DNA from: CAYZDV01 sp964477275
Lineage (GTDB): Bacteria; Acidobacteriota; Aminicenantia; Aminicenantales; Aminicenantaceae
Assembly (NCBI GenBank): GCA_964477275.1
Contig: CAYZDV010000085.1
Location: 1 to 8,794, forward strand
DNA: 8,794 bases
Direction: 5' to 3'
The position numbers and the translations under genes were made by a program. Of this stretch, positions 1 through 6,689 are shown one piece after another (within the stretch, counting starts at the first letter, position 1; every line of letters starts with the position of its first letter). The notes under the pieces were generated by a model, which saw only the letters and a program-made list of their open reading frames with translations, was not told the origin of the DNA and did no database searches.

Positions 1-1
1 A

Positions 2-1219
2 ATCAAGAAGCCAGCCTTTCTCCAGGGCCTTTCCCTTCTTCCGTCCATCAGGGGAAAAAAACTTCCCGTGAGGCCTGTTTATTTTGAGTCGATGTATCCC
101 TATTACAGCCGCGGCTGGGCACCCATACAGGGATTCATCCACGGGGATGAGAAGTTTATCGAATCGCCCCTGCCTGAGCTCTATGACCTCGGCAAGGATT
201 TTTTGGAGCTCCGGAATCTCGCCGAGGAAAAGGACTTAGAAAGATACCGAAAGCAGCTTGAACAGATCATGAGGAATCATTCCCTCCCGCAGGAACAGAA
301 GACAAAAAGCCAGAAGGTCGACAGGGAGGCTCTGGAGAAGCTCCGAAGCCTCGGATACATCTCCAGTCAAAGGTCTGTCCCGAAGAAAGAGTTTGGCCCT
401 CAGGACGATGTCAAAAATCTTCTCCCTTTCCATAACAAATCCACCGAGGCCATGGAACTTTACCGGCAAGGAAGAGCGCAGGAGTCGATCAGGCTTTTAA
501 AGGAGATCCTCACCGAGAGGCAGGACATCGACATCGCCTACTCAAACCTTGCCACTATTTACAAAGCGCAGGGAAGGCTGGGGGAAGCCCTGGAAGTCCT
601 CAGGCAGGGGCTGGAATTTCTTCCCTCGAGTTATGAGGTTTTCTCCACTTACGTCAATTATCTTCTCAACGCCGGCCGGCATGATGAAGTCATCGCTCTT
701 TTCAACAAATGGAACCTCCGTCAGATGGAGCATGACCCTGAAATCTGGAATTTTTTGGGGGCCGCTTACTCGGGAAAGGAAGAATTTCAAAAAGCGATAG
801 AAGCCTACGAGATGGCTCTCTCCCTGGATGACCGCTATCCCGTCATCTTCAACAATTTGGCGACTGTCTATATTTCCATCTTTCTCAAGACAAAAGACCC
901 GAACGCTTATCAAAAATCACTCCAGAACTTTGAGAGGGCGATCGAGCTAAACCCAAACTATGCCTCCGCCTATAACGGATTGGGAAGCGCTCATCTCCTG
1001 ACCGGGAACACAGATAGGGCGATTAATTGCCTCGAGAAGGCCCTGGAGATTAACCCGGACTTTGGCCTCGCTCTTTATAACCTGGGCCTGGCTTATCTGG
1101 AGAAAGGGGAAAAGGCCAGGGCTCTTGATTGCTTTCTCAAATACAGACAAAAACATGTTCGTTCCCTTTCTCCCTCAGAGATAAAAAAATTGGAGGAGTT
1201 GATTCAAAAATGCAGATAA
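2..1219 (+). CDS. Sulfatase C-terminal end fused to TPR repeats (5' partial)
   Basis: The frame is open from the left edge, so the true start is outside the window; the GTG at 68 is an internal valine codon. About 405 residues are visible. Residues 1-85 read like the C-terminal end of a type I sulfatase, with a GLSLLP...GKKLP stretch, VYFES, a GDEKFI strand, PELYDL and RNLAEE. A linker containing LEKLRSLGYI (about 111-120) follows, then roughly six TPR units from about residue 145 to 385, with clear ones carrying AYSNLATIYKAQGRLGEAL, AIELNPNYASAYNGLGSAHL and ALEINPDFGLALYNLGLAYL. The sulfatase part would hydrolyse sulfate esters and TPRs normally bind proteins, but the CxPSR catalytic motif and any signal peptide lie upstream, so activity and location cannot be judged. 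Substrate is unknown. Sulfatase identity is supported only by the C-terminal piece; the TPR call is firm. Confidence 0.85.
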   Translation: MKKPAFLQGLSLLPSIRGKKLPVRPVYFESMYPYYSRGWAPIQGFIHGDEKFIESPLPELYDLGKDFLELRNLAEEKDLERYRKQLEQIMRNHSLPQEQKTKSQKVDREALEKLRSLGYISSQRSVPKKEFGPQDDVKNLLPFHNKSTEAMELYRQGRAQESIRLLKEILTERQDIDIAYSNLATIYKAQGRLGEALEVLRQGLEFLPSSYEVFSTYVNYLLNAGRHDEVIALFNKWNLRQMEHDPEIWNFLGAAYSGKEEFQKAIEAYEMALSLDDRYPVIFNNLATVYISIFLKTKDPNAYQKSLQNFERAIELNPNYASAYNGLGSAHLLTGNTDRAINCLEKALEINPDFGLALYNLGLAYLEKGEKARALDCFLKYRQKHVRSLSPSEIKKLEELIQKCR

Positions 1220-1327
1220 CCACAAGAAAAATAAAATGCAAAAGGCGCCCCGAGAACGGTTTCTGAGCAGAGATGCGGAGTTTCGAGATCACTGAGGAAG
1301 CAGCGGGGAAATAAAATAGATCGGCGT

Positions 1328-1360
1328 CAAGCCTTATCAATAAAAATGGCTGAGGGCTTG
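1328..1360. other. Possible hairpin in the intergenic region
   Basis: CAAGCCTT at 1328-1335 can pair with AGGGCTTG at 1353-1360, giving eight pairs including one G-U, around a 17-base A-rich loop. There is no clean T-run directly after it, so it is not a standard intrinsic terminator. It lies about 110 bases past the sulfatase/TPR stop and 150 bases before the aminotransferase start. It could be a weak terminator, a leader structure or chance. Confidence 0.25.
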
Positions 1361-1494
1361 TGCAACGAAAAATTTCTTAGTTTGATGTCAAGGCCTGTTC
1401 CCGAGGGAGCGAATCCATTCCCTGTCTCTCATTCCCAGACGTTTTTCCCGCACAGATGAGAATAAAATTTTTTTTAATAAAATCGGCTTACTCT

Positions 1495-1503
1495 AAGAGG
1501 AGG
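1495..1503 (+). promoter_or_regulatory. Strong ribosome binding site of the aminotransferase
   Basis: AAGAGGAGG sits seven bases before the ATG at 1511, a near-ideal Shine-Dalgarno match and spacing. It fixes the aminotransferase start and rules out the overlapping short frame that begins at 1456 as a competing gene. Confidence 0.85.
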
Positions 1504-1510
1504 CATTCAT

Positions 1511-2707
1511 ATGTCTTATTCCTACTCAGCGGTTTCCAACCGCATCTACGGATCCGAGATCCGGGAGCTTCTGAAATGGTCCCGAAAACCCGGCGTCATT
1601 TCTCTCGGCGGGGGCCTGCCCGACCCCACCCTCTTTCCTCTGGATGACATCGCCCGCATCACCGAAAAGGTCCTGAAGGAGAAAGGATACCTGGCCCTCC
1701 AGTATGGCCCGACGAGGGGGGAACCCGAGATGCTCGATGCGCTCGAAGCCCACATGAAGGAGTCTGGCGACAGGGCGACGGTGAATCAGATGTGCCTCAC
1801 GTCTTCCTCCCAGCAGGGCATCGACCTTCTTTCTCTTCTCTTTCTGGATGAGGGTGCGCCCATCATCATGGAACTTCCCTCTTACCTGGGAGCCATCCAG
1901 GCGTTCAGCCGCTGCGGGGCGGACATGCGGGGAATTCTTATGGATGACCACGGCATGGATACCGAACACCTGGAGAAAGTCCTGAAAGACCTGTCGGCGG
2001 AGGGGAAAAAACCCCGCTTCATCTACACTGTTCCTGATTTTCAAAATCCCTCGGGAATCACCATGAGCCTCGAACGGCGAAAGAAATTGATTCAAATCGC
2101 CCGGAAATACGAAATCCCGATTGTCGAGGATTCTCCCTACCGCGAACTGAGCTTTACCGGAAAAATCCTGCCCAGCCTCTGGAGTCTCGCCGGCGGAAAA
2201 GGGGTGATCATGCTCAAGACTTTTTCCAAGATGCTTTTCCCGGGGATGAGAATCGGCTGGCTGGTGGGCGAAACGCCGGTCATCGACAAGCTCGTCCTCC
2301 TCAAACAGTCCGTTGACCTCTGCACGCCCTCCTTCAACCAGTTGATCCTGGCCGCTTACATCCAGGAAGGCAAGATGAAAGAAACCATCGCCAGAGCCAT
2401 TCAGTGTTACAAGCCGAAGCTGGCCGCGATGCTCGCTGCCCTGGAAAAACACATGCCCGAAGGGGTCTGGTGGTCACGGCCAGGAGGGGGGATGTTCCTC
2501 TGGCTCAGGCTGCGAGAGGAAATCGATACAAAAGAGATTTTCTCGACCGCGGTTGAGCACAATGTCGCCTACGTCATCGGCCATCCCTTTCATTGCGATC
2601 ATTCAGGCGCCAACACCATGCGGCTGAACTATTCCTTCCCTGCCATCGAACACATCGAAGAGGGAGTCAAACGGCTTTCCAGCGCGATCAAAGAAGTCAT
2701 GAGCTGA
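1511..2707 (+). CDS. PLP-dependent aminotransferase, fold type I (LysN/ARO8/MocR-like)
   Basis: A complete 398-residue cytosolic class I/II aminotransferase. The family signatures appear in order: SLGGGLPDP near residue 31 (substrate-loop region), QYGPTRGEPEM near 64-74, PDFQNPSG with Asn179 (PLP O3' contact), VEDSPYREL with Asp207 (binds the pyridine nitrogen) and Tyr210, TFSKMLFPGMRIGW with Lys240 as the likely Schiff-base lysine, and Arg371 in NTMRLNYS for the substrate carboxylate. This pattern matches the 2-aminoadipate/aromatic aminotransferase group and the aminotransferase half of MocR regulators, but no N-terminal DNA-binding domain is present, so it should be an enzyme. Substrate could be 2-aminoadipate, an aromatic or a branched-chain amino acid; sequence alone does not settle it. 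The gene has its own strong ribosome binding site and converges on the arabinose operon, with no evident functional link to it. Confidence 0.93.
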   Translation: MSYSYSAVSNRIYGSEIRELLKWSRKPGVISLGGGLPDPTLFPLDDIARITEKVLKEKGYLALQYGPTRGEPEMLDALEAHMKESGDRATVNQMCLTSSSQQGIDLLSLLFLDEGAPIIMELPSYLGAIQAFSRCGADMRGILMDDHGMDTEHLEKVLKDLSAEGKKPRFIYTVPDFQNPSGITMSLERRKKLIQIARKYEIPIVEDSPYRELSFTGKILPSLWSLAGGKGVIMLKTFSKMLFPGMRIGWLVGETPVIDKLVLLKQSVDLCTPSFNQLILAAYIQEGKMKETIARAIQCYKPKLAAMLAALEKHMPEGVWWSRPGGGMFLWLRLREEIDTKEIFSTAVEHNVAYVIGHPFHCDHSGANTMRLNYSFPAIEHIEEGVKRLSSAIKEVMS

Positions 2708-2793
2708 CCATTTTCAGCGAGAAAACAGGACACCTTCCTGCTGCCCCATGCTCTGGAGCATCAAGAAAAATCAAGGATTCTGAGCGAGGTTCC
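2708..2793. other. Convergent intergenic gap
   Basis: Only 86 bases separate the stop of the plus-strand aminotransferase from the stop of the minus-strand isomerase. Transcripts from both sides end here or overlap. I see no strong bidirectional terminator. A tight ATGCT/AGCAT inverted repeat (2751-2764) lacks a T-run on either strand; a weak minus-strand candidate is listed separately. Confidence 0.6.
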
Positions 2794-2797
2794 TCAG
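2763..2797 (-). terminator. Weak candidate terminator of the arabinose operon
   Basis: Read on the minus strand, CTGAG (2797-2793) can pair with CTCAG (2784-2780) around an eight-base loop. It is followed about nine bases later by the T-rich stretch TTTTTCTT (2770-2763). It overlaps the isomerase stop codon. The stem is only five pairs and the T-run is displaced, so this is a tentative call. Confidence 0.25.
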
Positions 2798-4275
2798 TCA
2801 AAGGGATTTTCGCTCCTGTAGAGGAGGCTTCGGGGGTGATTGAAGCCGATATCCTCCACACCGAGCATCCGGAGCGCTGCGAATAGCGTTTTTCCGGCGT
2901 GCTCGAAGGCGACGGCCGTATGGTGGGGGAATTTTTTTTCAACGAGGACATGGCGGTAAAAGCGGCCCATCTCCCTGACTGCGAAAACACCGATGCTGCC
3001 AAAGGAGAGCGGGTCGATATCCAGCACTTCGCCCTCAGCGACATAGGCCCGAAGAACCGTATCCGCCGTGGACTGCAGCCGGAAGAGAGTGACCCTGCCC
3101 GGCCGGATTCTTCCCTCCAGGGTTCCCCGTGTGATATCCGGCTCTTTCCCTGATTCGAGCAGCCGGTTCATGATCAGCTGGTATTTCATCTCGCTCCTTA
3201 GCATGCAGGAGGACGGGGTGTTTCCGCAGTGAAAGCCCATGAACAGGTCCCTGCGCCTGTAATCCTTGACCCGGTCTCCGGCTTCATCGAACATGTCATA
3301 GGGAACGGTGTTGTTGATGTCGAGAAGAGCGGCCGGAAGCCCGGTGGCACAACAGGCCATGTATTCGCTCAGAGCGCCGTAGATGTCCACCTCACAGGAG
3401 ACGGGTATGCCCCGGCCGGCCAGCCGCGCGTTCACGTAGCACGGGACAAACCCGAAGTAGCTCTCAAAAGCCGGCCAGCACTTGTTGGCGAATACCCCGA
3501 ATCGGGAAACACCGAGGTTTTCCTCATGGAACCTCGTCAGGGCGACTTCGTACTGAGCCAGCTTCCCCAGGAGATCGGGATAGGTATTTCCCTCGCCCAG
3601 CTCCCTGGCCATGTCCTCGGCCACGGGTTTAATCCGCTTGTCCCCTCTGGCTTTGAGGAAGATATCGTAGAGGTCGAGCTCGCTTTGTTCCATGACTTCC
3701 ACACCCAGGTCATAAAGGGGTTTGATGGGTGCGTTGCACGCCAGAAAATCCTGAGGTCTCGGCCCGAAAGCGTAGATTTTCAGTCCCTTCAATCCGACGA
3801 GAACGCGGGCAACGGGAATGAAATCGGCGATCATGTCCGCCACATCCGCGGCTATGCCCACCGGGTATTCGGGGATGTAGGGCCGGAGATACCTGAGTCC
3901 TGCATTGTAAGAAGTGCTCAGAAGCCCGCAGAACGCATCTCCCCTTCCATGGATGAGGTCTCTGCCCGTTTCCTCGGCCGCGGCAGCGAGCATCACCGGG
4001 CCGCCGAATTTCTGGGCCAGCATGGTTGTCGGCCCTTCCGGCCCGAAATTGCCGAGAAAAATGACCAGAGCATTGACGTTTTTTTTCTTTAGCTCATCCA
4101 GAGTCTTGAGCACGTCTTTCTCGCTTTCCACCACCGTCTCCAGTTCGGCAATGGAAATGTTCTTTTTTCGGCATCCCGCCACCACTCTCTCCCGTCTCTT
4201 TCTGGAAAGATCCAGGGGAAAGCAATCCCTGCTGACCGCGACGATTCCCGGCTGAAGAGCCGGCAGGTTTTTCAT
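2794..4275 (-). CDS. L-fucose/L-arabinose isomerase-superfamily protein, probable aldose-ketose isomerase of the arabinose operon
   Basis: A 493-residue cytosolic protein of the FucI-like isomerase family. The N-terminal part (about 1-165) is a Rossmann-like region with ALVIFLGNFGPEGPT at 69-83. The C-terminal part carries the expected metal-site residues: Glu295 in SCEVDIYG, Asp319 in LLDINN, and His451/His452 in FPHHTAV, corresponding by pattern to the Glu, Asp and His that hold Mn2+ in E. coli FucI. FHCGNTP lies at 348-354. The family interconverts aldoses and ketoses. Context after AraB and AraD argues that it makes L-ribulose from L-arabinose in place of canonical AraA, whose N-terminal signature it lacks; that role is inferred. 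The ATG overlaps the araD stop as ATGA and is preceded by AAGGGAG at seven-base spacing, which fixes the start. L-fucose or D-arabinose isomerase activity remains possible. Confidence 0.85.
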   Translation of the reverse strand: MKNLPALQPGIVAVSRDCFPLDLSRKRRERVVAGCRKKNISIAELETVVESEKDVLKTLDELKKKNVNALVIFLGNFGPEGPTTMLAQKFGGPVMLAAAAEETGRDLIHGRGDAFCGLLSTSYNAGLRYLRPYIPEYPVGIAADVADMIADFIPVARVLVGLKGLKIYAFGPRPQDFLACNAPIKPLYDLGVEVMEQSELDLYDIFLKARGDKRIKPVAEDMARELGEGNTYPDLLGKLAQYEVALTRFHEENLGVSRFGVFANKCWPAFESYFGFVPCYVNARLAGRGIPVSCEVDIYGALSEYMACCATGLPAALLDINNTVPYDMFDEAGDRVKDYRRRDLFMGFHCGNTPSSCMLRSEMKYQLIMNRLLESGKEPDITRGTLEGRIRPGRVTLFRLQSTADTVLRAYVAEGEVLDIDPLSFGSIGVFAVREMGRFYRHVLVEKKFPHHTAVAFEHAGKTLFAALRMLGVEDIGFNHPRSLLYRSENPFD

Positions 4276-4982
4276 TTTTTTTCTCCCTTTTTTTTCTGGC
4301 CGTAGTAAGCCTTCGGACCATGCTTTCGCCGGAAATGTTTCCGGAGAAGATAGTCCGGAAGCCCTCTGCCGGAGGGCTTCAAGCGCAGGGTTTCCCAGGC
4401 CATCCTGGCCACCTTCTCCAGAGCCAGGCTGTTCCTGACCGCATCTTGCGGCGTCCCACCCCAGGTGAATGCGCCGTGGCCGGCAACCAGCACAGCGGGC
4501 ATCTCCAGATGGTCGAGTCCGGCAAACCGCTCGACAATCAACCGCCCGGTGTGCTTTTCATAGTTCTCCTCGACCTCCTGCCTCCGGATCATCCGCGTGA
4601 CGGGAACCGGACCGTTAAAACAGTCAGCATGGGTTGTTCCCAGGCAGGGGATTTCCCGGCAGGCCTGGGCAAATACGGTGGCAAACTCGCTGTGGGTATG
4701 GCAGATTCCCCCAATATGCGGGAAAGCCCTGTAAAGCTCGAGGTGGATGGCCGTATCGGAGGAAGGCCTGAGTGTGCCCTCCACGACTTTTCCCTGCCAA
4801 TCCACGACGACCATATCCGACGGCTTCATCTCATCATAGGCCATGCCGCTGGGCTTGATGACGACGAGCCCGCGCCTGCGCGCAATGCCGCTCACATTCC
4901 CCCAGGTCAGAGTGACCAGATGGAACCGGATCAGGTCCTGGTTGGCGTTGCAGACCGCTTTCTTCAGCTCAGAGAGCATCAT
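4272..4982 (-). CDS. araD: L-ribulose-5-phosphate 4-epimerase
   Basis: A 236-residue class II aldolase/epimerase-fold enzyme that converts L-ribulose 5-phosphate to D-xylulose 5-phosphate, a cytosolic step of arabinose catabolism. It follows E. coli AraD almost throughout: LVTLTWGNVSG near 22-32, VIKPSG, RPSSDTAIH with Asp76, zinc ligands His95 and His97 in ICHTHSEF, HADCF with catalytic Asp120, third zinc ligand His169 in VAGHGAFTWG, and the diagnostic C-terminal KHGPKAYYGQ with Tyr227. These favour the epimerase over fuculose-phosphate aldolase. The araB stop and this start overlap as ATGATG; the second ATG (at 4979) fits an AAAGGG ribosome site better (six bases instead of three) and aligns with the E. 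coli start, so 4979 may be the true start. The KKKGEKK tail after YYGQ is extra and encodes the next gene's ribosome binding site. Confidence 0.95.
   Translation of the reverse strand: MMLSELKKAVCNANQDLIRFHLVTLTWGNVSGIARRRGLVVIKPSGMAYDEMKPSDMVVVDWQGKVVEGTLRPSSDTAIHLELYRAFPHIGGICHTHSEFATVFAQACREIPCLGTTHADCFNGPVPVTRMIRRQEVEENYEKHTGRLIVERFAGLDHLEMPAVLVAGHGAFTWGGTPQDAVRNSLALEKVARMAWETLRLKPSGRGLPDYLLRKHFRRKHGPKAYYGQKKKGEKK
4283..4289 (-). promoter_or_regulatory. Ribosome binding site of the isomerase, inside the araD tail
   Basis: On the minus strand AAGGGAG lies seven bases before the isomerase ATG at 4275. It is made by the codons for the lysine-rich tail that extends AraD beyond its usual YYGQ end. 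It sits between two runs of eight A (minus strand; 4288-4295 and 4275-4282). Confidence 0.75.
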
Positions 4983-6679
4983 GAACCCTTTCTCTGCCTT
5001 TCGCGGAGAGCGATCAACTCCTTCATCACGTTATGCATTGTCCCCGACCGCTCATGCGTCCCGAACGCGTCGTGGAGCTGACTGTAGAGCCGGTAGAGCT
5101 CCTGATAGACCTCCACCTGCGCAGGATTGGGGTTGAACACCTCCTTTATTCCGGTTATGGCGGCCTGGGCTTCCTCCACACTGGCGAAGCCGCTGGCATC
5201 CCTGCCGGCAGCCACCGCACCGAAGATGGCGGCACCCAGAGCGCAGGTTTGCTCGCTCCGGGAGACTTTCATCGGCCGCCCGGTGATATCGGCATAAATC
5301 TGCATCAGAAAAGGATTCCTGACCGCCAGGCCTCCACAGTTGACGATGTCCCGGACCTCTACCCCGCACTCTTCGAGGCGGTTGATGATGGTCAGGGCAC
5401 CGAAGGCCGTTGCCTCGATCAGGGCGCGGTAGATTTCGTGTGCCTTGGTATGGAGCGTCTGGCCGATGAGAAGACCGCTGAGGAGGGGGTCAACGAGGAT
5501 GGTCCGGTTTCCGTTATTCCAGTCAAGGGCCAGAAGCCCGTGTTCACCCGGTTTCTGCCTGGCCGCCTCCACCTCCAGGTTCCTGAATTTTTCTTCATCG
5601 GTCCTGCCGTAGCTTTCCGGAACCAGATGATGGACAAACCAGAGAAAAATATCCCCCACCGCAGACTGTCCGGCCTCGATCCCCAAATAGCCGGGGAGAA
5701 CCGAGCCGTCGACGATGCCGCAAACGCCGGGGATGTCGGCAACCCCCTTTTGTCCGGAAGAAACCATGATATCGCAGGTGCTGGTGCCCAGAATTTTGAC
5801 CAGGGTCCCCTCCTTGATTCCGGCGCCCACTGCACCCATATGGGCATCGAAAGCGCCTACCGCGATGGCCGCATGGTTCTCAAGCCCCAGCTTTGAAGCC
5901 CATTCCGGCGAAAGACGGCCAGCCAGATGGTCGGATGAAAACGCCTTCCCGTAGAGCCTTTCACGGAGAGCCCCTAACTCAGGGTCCAGCACAGCGAGAA
6001 ATTCCTTATCCGGCAGTCCGCCCCAGCTCTCATTGTACATGGCCTTATGGCCGGCGGCGCACACGCTGTGGACGATCTTCTCCGGCCGGGTCTCTCCGGC
6101 GAGAAGAGCAGGGATATAATCGCAGCATTCAACGAACCGGTGAGCGGCGCGGAAGGCATCGGGCGCTTTTCTCCGGCAGTGGAGAATTTTGCTCCAGAAC
6201 CACTCGGAGGAATAGACGCCGCCGATTTTCGCCAGATACTGGGGTCTCATTTTTCGGGCACAAGAAGTGATCTCCGCGGCCTCGGCGTAGCTCGAATGGT
6301 CCTTCCACAGCCAGACCATGGCTTCCAGCCTTTCCTCGAACTCGGGCCGGAAGGCCAGCGGCGTGCCGTCTTCCTGGACGGGCAAAGGGCTGCTTCCGGT
6401 CGTATCCACGCCTATTCCGATGATATGATGAGGATTAAACTCCGGATGCCGATCCCTGGCTTTCCGGATGGCGTCCCTGACCGAAACCTCCAGTGCGGCA
6501 AGATAATCCGCTGGGTTCTGGCGGGCCACATTGGGGTCTTTAGGATCGAGCAGGATGCCTTCTTCCCCTGAAGGATAAGGGAAGACGGCGGTGGCGACCT
6601 CCACTCCGTCGCGCAGGTCGACGATGAGCGCACGGCAGGAATTCGTTCCGAAATCCAGACCCAGGGCATATTTCCTCAT
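4979..6679 (-). CDS. araB: Ribulokinase (FGGY carbohydrate kinase)
   Basis: A 566-residue ATP-dependent kinase, the same length as E. coli AraB, that phosphorylates L-ribulose at O5. The N-terminal FGGY domain has LDFGTNSCRA at 8-17 (phosphate-binding loop), GIGVDTTGS at 88-96, LWKDH at 124-128 and the ribulokinase-typical GGVYSSEWFWSKI at 153-165. GAFDAHMGAVGAG (275-287) contains the probable catalytic base Asp278. The C-terminal domain has KILGTSTCDIM (295-305), EAGQSA (335-340), GGLAVRNPF (449-457) and CALGAAIFGAVAAG (479-492) for nucleotide binding. The SSEWFW and STCD motifs separate it from xylulokinases and glycerol kinases. It starts 10 bases after the symporter stop with a weak AAGAGA ribosome site, and its stop overlaps the araD start, so all are expected on one transcript. 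Confidence 0.96.
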   Translation of the reverse strand: MRKYALGLDFGTNSCRALIVDLRDGVEVATAVFPYPSGEEGILLDPKDPNVARQNPADYLAALEVSVRDAIRKARDRHPEFNPHHIIGIGVDTTGSSPLPVQEDGTPLAFRPEFEERLEAMVWLWKDHSSYAEAAEITSCARKMRPQYLAKIGGVYSSEWFWSKILHCRRKAPDAFRAAHRFVECCDYIPALLAGETRPEKIVHSVCAAGHKAMYNESWGGLPDKEFLAVLDPELGALRERLYGKAFSSDHLAGRLSPEWASKLGLENHAAIAVGAFDAHMGAVGAGIKEGTLVKILGTSTCDIMVSSGQKGVADIPGVCGIVDGSVLPGYLGIEAGQSAVGDIFLWFVHHLVPESYGRTDEEKFRNLEVEAARQKPGEHGLLALDWNNGNRTILVDPLLSGLLIGQTLHTKAHEIYRALIEATAFGALTIINRLEECGVEVRDIVNCGGLAVRNPFLMQIYADITGRPMKVSRSEQTCALGAAIFGAVAAGRDASGFASVEEAQAAITGIKEVFNPNPAQVEVYQELYRLYSQLHDAFGTHERSGTMHNVMKELIALRERQRKGS

Positions 6680-6689
6680 TGCGTTTCTC

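Larger units (their letters stand above)
1220..1510. other. Intergenic region upstream of the aminotransferase
   Basis: About 290 bases separate two genes on the same strand. I find no convincing coding frame, tRNA or mobile element. The last 60 bases are A/T-rich (about 1456-1485) and lead into a strong ribosome binding site, so the aminotransferase promoter is probably here, but I could not place -35 and -10 boxes with confidence. A possible hairpin lies at 1328-1360. A GTCAAG hexamer occurs twice (1326-1331 and 1387-1392), which may be chance. Confidence 0.6.

Noticed and set aside
68..70. GTG as the start of the TPR protein
   Set aside because: The frame is open to the left edge and the upstream codons continue the sulfatase C-terminal pattern, so it is an internal codon.
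1456..1647. Short plus-strand frame overlapping the aminotransferase start
   Set aside because: It spans the ribosome binding site of the real gene, has no ribosome site of its own and no recognisable product.
1526..2452. Long minus-strand open frame opposite the aminotransferase
   Set aside because: The plus-strand protein has all family motifs and a strong ribosome site; the antisense translation is low-complexity with no recognisable motif, a codon-bias shadow.
2751..2764. ATGCT/AGCAT inverted repeat as a bidirectional terminator
   Set aside because: The stem is five pairs with a four-base loop and neither strand has a T-run after it.
3229..4092. Long plus-strand open frame opposite the isomerase
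   Set aside because: It lies wholly inside a clear FucI-like gene, has no motif, and is explained by GC-rich third positions.
4272..4982. L-fuculose-phosphate aldolase as the function of this gene, given the FucI-like neighbour
   Set aside because: The TLTWGNVSG, HADCF and C-terminal KHGPKAYYGQ motifs and the araB neighbour fit AraD, not FucA.
5033..5896. Long plus-strand open frame opposite araB
   Set aside because: Shadow of the AraB coding strand; no family resemblance.
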